DNA from: Haliclystus octoradiatus
Taxonomy: Eukaryota > Cnidaria > Staurozoa > Stauromedusae > Haliclystidae
DNA: 64,000 bases
Assembly (NCBI GenBank): GCA_916610825.1
Contig: OU744454.1
Location: 4,053,821 to 4,117,820, forward strand
Reading direction: 5' to 3'
A program made the position numbers and the translations under genes. This document shows, one piece after another, positions 56,417 to 64,000 of the stretch. Numbering within the stretch: position 1 is the stretch's first letter; the number at the start of each line of letters is the position of its first letter. A model generated the notes under the pieces. It worked only from the letters and a program-made list of their open reading frames with translations, searched no databases and was not told the DNA's origin.

Positions 56417-59400
56417 CTGTAAGTAAAAAGTAAAAAATATGAGCACAACAGAGAAACAAAAAATTGATTTTAAAATAGTCAGAACTTATATAAAATTGAC
56501 GTATTTCAGAAAATTTTATAGTGTTAAGGGAAGTTTGATTGTATAAGTTTCATAGGGGATAAGAGGTCAGATGAAGAAGACATCTATGTAATAACAAAGC
56601 AAACAACAACAGCCAACAACTGAGAAATGGAGTGGCATCAAACATGTTTTACGGAAGCCAAACTCAAAGATATAGAGAGTAAGATTGGGGGGGGGTGAAG
56701 TTAGCATAAAGTTACATATAAGTGATGTGAGAATAACAGAAGAGGAAACAACACTCCTAACATGTTGAGTACCTTAGAATCTACATGGGATAGTTTTCTA
56801 ATTAGTTACTGCATTCAAACCTGTAACAGTGGTCACTTCTATGCAGCAGTCACCTGTCTATAGTGGTCTCTCTAGTAATGTCCAAACAGTATTTTCAATG
56901 GAAACAAACTTGCATATAAAGGCCACCTGAATATAGAGGTCAGTGTATCTACCTCTCATTGCTGGCTGCTTCACTGTAGAAATAACTTACCGGCACGTCT
57001 TCTCGCAATCCAATTAACACCTTTCTCCTCATAGGAGGCATCATGAATCAAATCAACAAGCAAAGCAATACAACCAGATTGCCGCATAGCAGTACACGAA
57101 TCAGGACTACTTGACATAGCCAACATAGTACTTGCCATATCATCTTTATCATGTGTACCAAGCATACTGAGTAAAGAGGATACCATATCCATTTTAGAAT
57201 CGATATTTTGATAGGATGAACTGGCAAAGCTAACCACGCTAGCTGAATCAAGATTATCAGCCAGAGGAGGTGATTCACGATGTGGTAATAAACTACTTCT
57301 GCTGATGCTTTTGTCAAACATACTAGGTTCCATTCCCTAAATAATTAGAAAAAAATATTATCATTATCAGTCAATGTAGTATCAACACCATTTATAACAG
57401 TCACATTCCTTGTGTCCCATAGCCAGTTGTTCAAAATATATAATTAACTATGAAAGGGAGTAAATAACAGGGAGGTCAAGTGGGAGAGGTAAACCTAAGC
57501 GGGGCAATTGCTCATTGCAAGGAGATCTGTGGCAATTGAGGGGAAATTTACAGGATCAAAACGTTTCCTGCAACATTCTTATTGTGAAGTTGAGCCGGTT
57601 GAGGATATATTTGTAAAATTGGCAAGCAGAGAAAAACAAACAATTTCAAAACCAGATTGAAGAAATTCCTAGGCCCCTAATTTCCCTCTGTTGACTGGTA
57701 CATAAATAATAAAATGACAACACACCTTGCATTGTACATGTTGATCATTATTAGGTATGGGCACAGGTTTCGTTCTCGCAGAATTAACATCACCCATATG
57801 TTCAGGATATCTTTCCAGTTGATCATGTGAATAATTAGCTGATCGTGCCATCCTGTGTTGTAACGTTGGACTAAGTTGTGGTTGAGTAATTTGTCGTGAC
57901 ATATCATATCCACCGCCTTGATGATAAGGACCAGATTTCTGTTTAATAGGCATATTATTATAATGTCTCATTTCGTCATGTGATATTCCAGGATGACCAT
58001 GAGAATATTGGTTTGGTGGTATTGCCTGATTTGCTTGCGTTGGATTTGAATGATGCATAGCCCCATGATAATTTCTTGGTACTTGAGTATGATTAGGATA
58101 ATAACCTTCGTCATTATTGTAACCATACCCATGCTGATAGTGTTGCCTATCATCATGACGATCATACCGTATTGGCTCTCTAGCATCTTTCATACCACCT
58201 TTGATGTTAACGGATGGATGACTATCGCCACCTTCACTTGTTACAATCGAACCGTTATCTGATGAACTATTTGGTTCTGGAGAGCCAGGTGCAGTGATTG
58301 GCATTGATGTTGGTAAATTGACAACAGTTGAGATATCGGTATGATTGGAAGCACCAGAGTCCCTTGATGACCAAGAATGTTTTCTTGTCACACTGCGTAA
58401 TGGACGCGGTTGCTGTTGTTGCATGATAGTGTTTGATTGATTCGAACATTGAGGAATGGTCGATATTCCAGAACTTGTAATCTAAAATTATATAAAAAAT
58501 ATTACTCAATTTGCTGCAGGAAGTAAATATAAATTGTCCAGTTTTTTTAAGAACTGTTAACGGAAATGAAGGCATTCAACATTAGCAAGCTGCAACAATG
58601 TAGATCAGAAGATTAATGTTATTGAAATTATCAGCATTCTGCATTTGTGTTCAATTGTGATTTATGTCGGTACTGTAGCAACCATCACTTGCCAGATACA
58701 TGACCCCAATTATATTTCTATAAATTTAACTCACATGTAAATCAAAACGAGGAGGTCAGTACAGGTATCAGAGCAAGATGCTCTCTCCAATACGCAGAAA
58801 GGATGCGCAATGAAAAAGCCGTACTTGAATCGGTATCAGTTCTGAATCTGAACTCCCCTAATAACAAAGTAGAAACCAACCTGAGATGTTTCTTCAATAG
58901 AAGGTTCTCTCGGTAAAGTAATAGACTGTTGCGGTTGCTGTAGTTGTTGATTTTCTTGTATCTGCTGCATTTGCTGTTGTTGCTGTTGTTGTTGTGGATC
59001 TTCACTACAAAACCCGCTATCTCTTCCTGGGGGACCTGTTACAACTGCCGTAGGATCTTGAACTTGTTGCCTCATATTATTAGCATTTTCTTCTCTCAAT
59101 TTTTTAGCTTGTTGTTCTTTCTCATTGATTCCAACTTTCCTTGTTTCTTCATCGATAACACGTCTTTCCTCAAGTGTCAATGCCTGGAACTAAAATTTGA
59201 AGCTGGACTTTAGAACTGATTAAACACAAGATAGATAAAAAAAAAACTGTCAAAGTATCTAATGTAAAATTATAAAGCACACACGGAAATTCATATTATA
59301 CAATTCACTGTCAGTAGATTCATGTTGACTCAGCTCCAATATTCAGCTTTTATTCAACTCAACAAATTTGTGTCTCTATTGTATTTTTTCTCCGATATAA

Positions 59401-62400
59401 CGTTTAAGTAATGACACAATGATATCAACATCAAATCAAGACGTCACCATTCGTATCAACACGCCGGTGCTCACAAGTCGAATGATCTACCATCTGCAAA
59501 TGAAGGGAGTCTCAAAAAAGACCGGTTTTTCAAATGTCTCATAAGGAATCATAGATAAATCAAGCGAGTAGAGAAATTGCACTGCCTAAATAACTTGCTG
59601 GTGGAACCAGGTATTAACGCATCTTGAATGAATAATCTTTGTTTCCATTTTTTACAAATGTTATTTCGAGGCATTCACAAAATAGTAAAATACTAACCTC
59701 TGCTTCCGGATCTTCGCATTCTATCCATGGGGGTGTGAAACATAATTGTTCGTTTGAGGGAATGCGAGATGTTTTCTCGATGCCATTCGCAGAGAAATTC
59801 TAAAAATGAAATGCAAGTAGTGAGTTGATAATTAGATTATAGTAACATAGACATACCAGAGAACTGCAATCCTAGAAATTCAAAGGCTAGATCAAAAGTT
59901 GAAGAACAAAAAGAAATAGAAAAACATTGAAAATTATTAAGATTCCATAAAACCAAACTTTCTGTCAGGCATCATGGCTAGTGATTACATCCTTACCATT
60001 TTAAAGTTTACTGAACCGATAAGTATATTATACAGTCAAACTCGGTTAACACCCCCTTTTTCATGTCCCACCTTGACAAGATTATATGTGAAAAAGGCTT
60101 TAATGAAGATGATGACTAATCAGACACTGGCTGGATAGACCTACTATTTTCAAGGAGATTGATTGCATTACAATCAGGATCTGATAAAAAGTTTGGCCTT
60201 CTGGAATCCGTGAACATTTCAACATTTTCTTTTAAATTTTTTGTTGAAGTTTTGCTTAGTTTTCTTCTGAATTTGTTCTAGCCTTCGGTAATCTAGAATT
60301 CCGATTCAGGCTGTCACAAGTGCGGGATCCTGGGAACCTTGTTCCTGGAAGGCCAGCAATCATAAGGTTTCCAATTTTATCATGATTATTTTCTTATTCA
60401 AAATTTATTATTTTTAGATTTCATAATTTTTATGTTTTGAAATCCATGCGACTTGCTTCAAAGTAAGTCAAATTTCTGAAATCTTAAGATCAATTCTTCA
60501 AAACTATGAACCATTATAAATTTAATCCCAGGACATTTACAATCGAGCAACACAGTTTCTGGAAGATCAAAACTTTTGTGACACCCTGGGAGGATTCCAT
60601 TTTATCGGGACCTGATTATAAATTTAAGCTTATTTTCTAGAAGACAACAAACATTAAAATAGACTAACCTTAATAGAATCTGGTGCAGGATTTAGCTCAT
60701 TGTGAATTGCGTTTGGATCACCTTTACCAGCGGCTGAGTCCCAAGCTGGGTGATGACATGACATACATGGTCCGTTAAGCTCAGGCGCTTGCGATGATAC
60801 ACAATTATCAACATCGTTTTCAATATTGTCAGGTACACATGGAGTATGGACACCCTATGAAGATAAATAACATTGAAATAAAGATACAGTCAAAGCCTGC
60901 ATTAACAATTACCTGTCTACAGTGACCACCTCAGTAAGATATGAAAAGCATTATTATACTGGATCTAAACATCACCTGATCTGTATGTAAAGACCACCTG
61001 TCTATAATGGTCAATTTAGCTGAATTCTATAGAGTAGAAGAGCATGCCAAGCTGTAGATATCAGTTTATGTGTTTTATTCCATGTTCCAATATTACCACA
61101 ATCATACAAGGATATTTTCTGGGAATACAATTGATTGGATAAACAAATTTGGTCAATTCAAGAAATAGGTTCAAACTGGCCAAAAATCAGGATAAAACAA
61201 ATCATGTTTTTAAGCAAAATTGTAATTTTATCACAAACAAATTTTATCAAGGTCAAATCAATGAAAAAAAAGATAGTTGTCATGAAACATGACAGGATTT
61301 TGTAAATAGATGGTTGAATGTAAGCTGACAGATAAAAAATACTTGTCGTCGTCATCATCTTTATTTATTGAGGGTGACTCATTAAGCCAACAGATTATCT
61401 TCTGCTGGACCCTCACTAAGCATATGACGCCTGGGGTGGGGTACATAAAAACATTAATACTGTACTTACAGAATTATTTTCACTAATCCATGGTGGTGTA
61501 AAATACAATATTTCACATGATGGTATTCGTGACGAAAGTTCTTGTTGTTGCCTCAACTCTGCAGAATAGTCCTGTTGAATAATAAAAATTATAATTTAGA
61601 ATGATTGGAAGGACAGTTTACATGACTTTTATTTTTATTTATTTTTTTTTTTTTTTTTATTTATCATTTTTCCACGAACCGGGTAAGCTTACAGCTTTTT
61701 TTCACCGGGGTGGTTTGTTAATTTGTTAGTATTTTGAAGCTTGTGTGCGTTTAATAGCCGGATGCCCTTCCTGACGCCAACCTATAGTGCTTCGGACAGG
61801 GATTGAACCCAAGACCCTGCGGGCCGTGGTCCAACACCCTAGCCACTACATCAAGGCCGCACGTTTCATCCATGACATCCATGACATCCATGACATCCAT
61901 GACATCATATTAATAATCAATAACGAAAGCAATAATGACATGCTACAATTACATCTATCACATAAACCATTTTTGGGGGGAAATTGATATTCGTCAATCA
62001 AAATAATTTCCATGAAATAAGCTGAATTTTCAAACAATGTTCAAAGGAAAAGAAAACTTAAAGTCATAAAGTCAGTCATAAAGATTTTAAATTGAGATAA
62101 TTCAGACACAATGTTACAAATTAAACCATCTATAGAAACAGAATATAGATTAGATACACCAAAAAAACTAAACATTTGGATTATGAAATATTCAGTAGCT
62201 TTGTTCAATTCCCAAAATAAATTCAATCGATGGAACAAATCTTATTTACAATAAATGCAGCATCAAATTTGGTGTTTTGGTTGTATATTTTTATTGAAAC
62301 CTAAATAAGTTGTTAATAGTTACTAGAGGTCTGCCAATCCAATCCGAACTGGATTCAAATCCAATCGGATTTTTTCAGTTTCAGATTGGATTATTTTTTT

Positions 62401-64000
62401 CAGATAGGGCTTTTCCAGGATACATTCAGATCAGTTTTTTATATCTTTGATCTAAATATATGCAGAAAAGATTACACATCGCTCAGATCCAGATTCTATT
62501 GGATCCGATTCTCACACAGGATCCCAATGTTTCAGATGTTTTCGGGTCAGGTATGGATTGAAAATTTTTTTGAACATCCAAATTATTAATGCCCAATCCT
62601 ATCTGACACGGATCTTGAGTAGTTACTGTATCTAATTGCGTGTCTGGCTGTACATTTTTATTGAAGCCTAAATAAGTTGTTATCTAATTACCTTCACTGA
62701 ATCAGCATTGCCATAATCCTCTCTAGGGACTTGTGGCTTCCGTCTAACGACTTCTTGTAGAGGTCTTGAGGCATTTTGTAATTGACCAAATGCTCTGTTA
62801 TTTGTCGGATGTAAAGCCTGTGGCTGTTTTCTATCATTTGATTCAATATTCTTTGCTCCTTGTGAAACATTATTTGGTTCCATTTCACCGGCAGGTGTAA
62901 CACAACCCTAAAAAATAAAACAACATTTCAATTACATGATACAAATGCTGTAAATCAAATTACTACAACGCAAATCCTTAAATAGCTTAAAAATTTAAAT
63001 TTATTAAAACCTGAGAATGTTGACGATGATGCATGCTCCAAAATTATGTCTTTTTCCAAAAATACAATGACGTCAGTATGGGCAAATGCAAAAAGGTAAG
63101 GGAAAACTGTATCAAGATCATATAAGATGAAAAAAAAACTCATCCTTCTTCGTTGCTCCACATAATCAAATCTATCTTATTCAAATAATTCCTCTTAGTC
63201 GGCCATTTTGAAGGTTTGTTTACCTATACCTTAATCTAATTAGGAAGTGTGTCATTAAAGATTGCAATTCACAAAGCCGTCAAATTAAAGGTCTGTTGAT
63301 GCAGTGCTACTTACAGATTCCACGAAAGGAGGAGTTAAGCTAATTCTTTCTGAAGAAGGTATTCGTGATCCTAATTCTTGACCATAACTGCTAGAAGTAT
63401 AATCCTATCAGAGCAATGACAACAAAATGATTAAACGAGGTGATGAATCTTGCATCATCATTCTTGATTTTAGCTTTGCGATCATTCTGTGTAACCATGT
63501 TACTTTCGCTACTTTTAATATCAAAATTGCTTAATATCACTCGTATTTGAAAGCCGGTTCATATCAAATTTAACTAATTTACTCCAGTTAACATCACAAC
63601 TCACTTGTTATCACAATTTCGGGTTGTCCCAGGACAGTGATATTAATGAGGTTAAACTGTATTAGAATAAATAAACCTGTTGATATCTTCATTACTTTGC
63701 CTGTTCATTTATTCAGACTTTTGATATCAACAAAAATGTTATCCGTTGAATTTTTTCAATAATCTAGGTTTCTGGAAGTTGGAAACTTCTTATCAGGCCT
63801 TGAAATATCGATGTTAACGTAAACAGTTTATTACAATTATGTGTAACAATTACTTCTTATATCATACCTTGACTGAATCTTGTTCTCTGTGTTGCCATTT
63901 AGGTGGCACATGACGTGACGGAGGTGGCATATGATGTGACGGAGGTGGCATAAATCCTTTTCTATCAGTTGCATATGCTTCTCTTGTACGATCCATGCCG
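53979..64000 (-). CDS. APC: Adenomatous polyposis coli homologue, 3' ten exons (~1558 aa), 5' end outside the window
   Basis: In coding order the exons are 64000-63868, 63404-63315, 62907-62692, 61571-61470, 60854-60669, 59799-59698, 59189-58881, 58481-57726, 57336-56991, 56416-53979. The frame is continuous throughout. APC scaffolds the beta-catenin destruction complex and binds microtubule plus ends and polarity proteins. Identification rests on SLLSMLGTHDKDDM, LLAMSSSPDSC-like MLAMSSSPDSCTAMRQSGC (exon 57336-56991), and armadillo blocks ELGGLQALCELL, CSMKSSLIAIV, ILRNISWK, AVWNLSAHS, YRSQTGTLA, GGILRNVSSLI, IVSNACGVLWNLSA and SKHKLISS (exon from 56416). After the armadillo domain come about 420 Ser/Arg/Lys-rich residues and a C-terminal VVTSL, matching a class I PDZ ligand. 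I find no 15-residue, 20-residue or SAMP repeat there, so the tail is far shorter than in vertebrate APC. The N-terminal oligomerisation coiled coil must lie beyond the right edge. Confidence 0.93.
56811..56976. mobile_element. AAACCTGTTATAACGG-family MITE in an APC intron
   Basis: GCATTCAAACCTGTAACAGTGG left and GGCTGCTTCACTG right. Its right end is 14 bp from the splice donor of APC exon 57336-56991. Confidence 0.65.
58741..58866. mobile_element. Solo arm of the large foldback element
   Basis: AACGAGGAGGTCAGTACAGG and ACGCAGAAAGGATGCGCA match the right arm of 30751-31599. It abuts APC exon 59189-58881, whose donor is 14 bp away. Confidence 0.65.
60887..61030. mobile_element. AAACCTGTTATAACGG-family MITE, decayed
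   Basis: CAGTCAAAGCCTGCATTAAC and GTCTACAGTGACCACC recall the family; the right end is unclear. Confidence 0.45.
61683..61905 (-). mobile_element. SINE with GATGCCCTTCCTGACG module and ATGACATCC minisatellite
   Basis: On the - strand the head GGCCTTGATGTAGTGGCTAGG and GGGTTCAATCCCTG resemble a tRNA A and B box. The body contains the complement of GATGCCCTTCCTGACGCC, and the element ends in a T/A-rich tail (from 61622 on the + strand). At the head border are about four copies of ATGACATCC (61871-61905). Confidence 0.6.

Larger units (their letters stand above)
59698..64000 (-). other. APC: APC: three tandem exon pairs encoding repeated S-R-I-P-S / T-P-P units
   Basis: Six consecutive exons alternate between two kinds. 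Kind X is 64000-63868 (end only tested), 62907-62692 and 60854-60669; each ends in DSVK, DSVK or DSIK, and the two complete ones start G-C-V-T-P and G-V-H-T-P. Kind Y is 63404-63315, 61571-61470 and 59799-59698 (90, 102 and 102 nt). The Y exons begin DYT, DYS and NFS and contain SRIPSSERISLTPPFVE, SRIPSCEILYFTPPWI and SRIPSNEQLCFTPPWIE. All complete exons start and end in phase 0, so pairs can be added or lost without changing frame. The unit is not part of the APC architecture I know from vertebrates or flies. S-R-I-P fits the SxIP consensus for EB1 binding; the T-P-P part is unexplained. Confidence 0.85.

Noticed and set aside
56417..56459. APC armadillo frame starting with its own Met at 56459
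   Set aside because: The reading frame above 56416 is intron; a TTACAG acceptor joins 56416 to the exon at 57336-56991 in frame.
57669..57725. Extension of the APC exon 58481-57726 past 57726
   Set aside because: A GTGTGT donor at 57725 allows an in-frame join to GMEPSMF, and conserved APC sequence resumes only in that next exon.

Overview
The window is animal nuclear DNA. It is AT-rich and intron-dense, with GT-AG introns, and it carries parts of three conserved metazoan genes. Nearly all of the rest is small non-autonomous transposons, foldback elements, tRNA-derived SINEs and tandem repeats. I see no reverse transcriptase or transposase reading frame. The phylum cannot be settled from the sequence. 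CFAP44 implies a ciliated animal. The APC homologue has no recognisable beta-catenin or Axin-binding repeats after its armadillo domain, which would fit a non-bilaterian such as a cnidarian or sponge, but only weakly.

Layout. From 649 to 14412 (+) are the last 14 coding exons of dymeclin (DYM), a Golgi-associated protein; its N-terminus lies left of the window. About 1.5 kb further on, from 15945 to 50070 (+), is a complete 36-exon CFAP44 gene (axonemal WD40/coiled-coil protein, formerly WDR52). My exon chain stays in one frame for 2249 residues. From 53979 to the right edge, on the - strand, is the 3' part of APC (adenomatous polyposis coli): ten exons and about 1558 residues, open at its 5' end. 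CFAP44 and APC face each other tail to tail. Between them is a possible unrecognised six-exon gene on the - strand (50995 to 52315).

The most unusual coding feature is in APC. Upstream of the armadillo repeats are three tandem pairs of phase-0 exons. Each pair has one exon ending in D-S-V/I-K and one carrying an S-R-I-P-S motif followed by T-P-P. With three further S-x-I-P motifs downstream, the protein has six candidate EB1-binding (SxIP) motifs and a C-terminal VTSL PDZ ligand, but no 20-residue or SAMP repeats that I can recognise. This looks like an APC biased to microtubule and cortical roles.

The non-coding part is a readable transposon stratigraphy. There are hAT-type MITEs with 8-bp target duplications, TA-flanked mariner/pogo-type MITEs, a MULE-like MITE with 9-bp duplications, a tRNA/L2-tailed SINE, and several foldback families, many nested in one another. 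The commonest foldback is built from the palindrome GTTCATGAAC. Inside one CFAP44 intron (34380 to 36398) it has expanded into a 2-kb array with three levels of periodicity (about 60, 167 and 788 bp). A perfect TAA microsatellite of about 104 units lies between CFAP44 and APC.

The three genes work in unrelated processes (Golgi organisation, ciliary motility, Wnt/cytoskeleton), so their adjacency is not evidence of a shared pathway.
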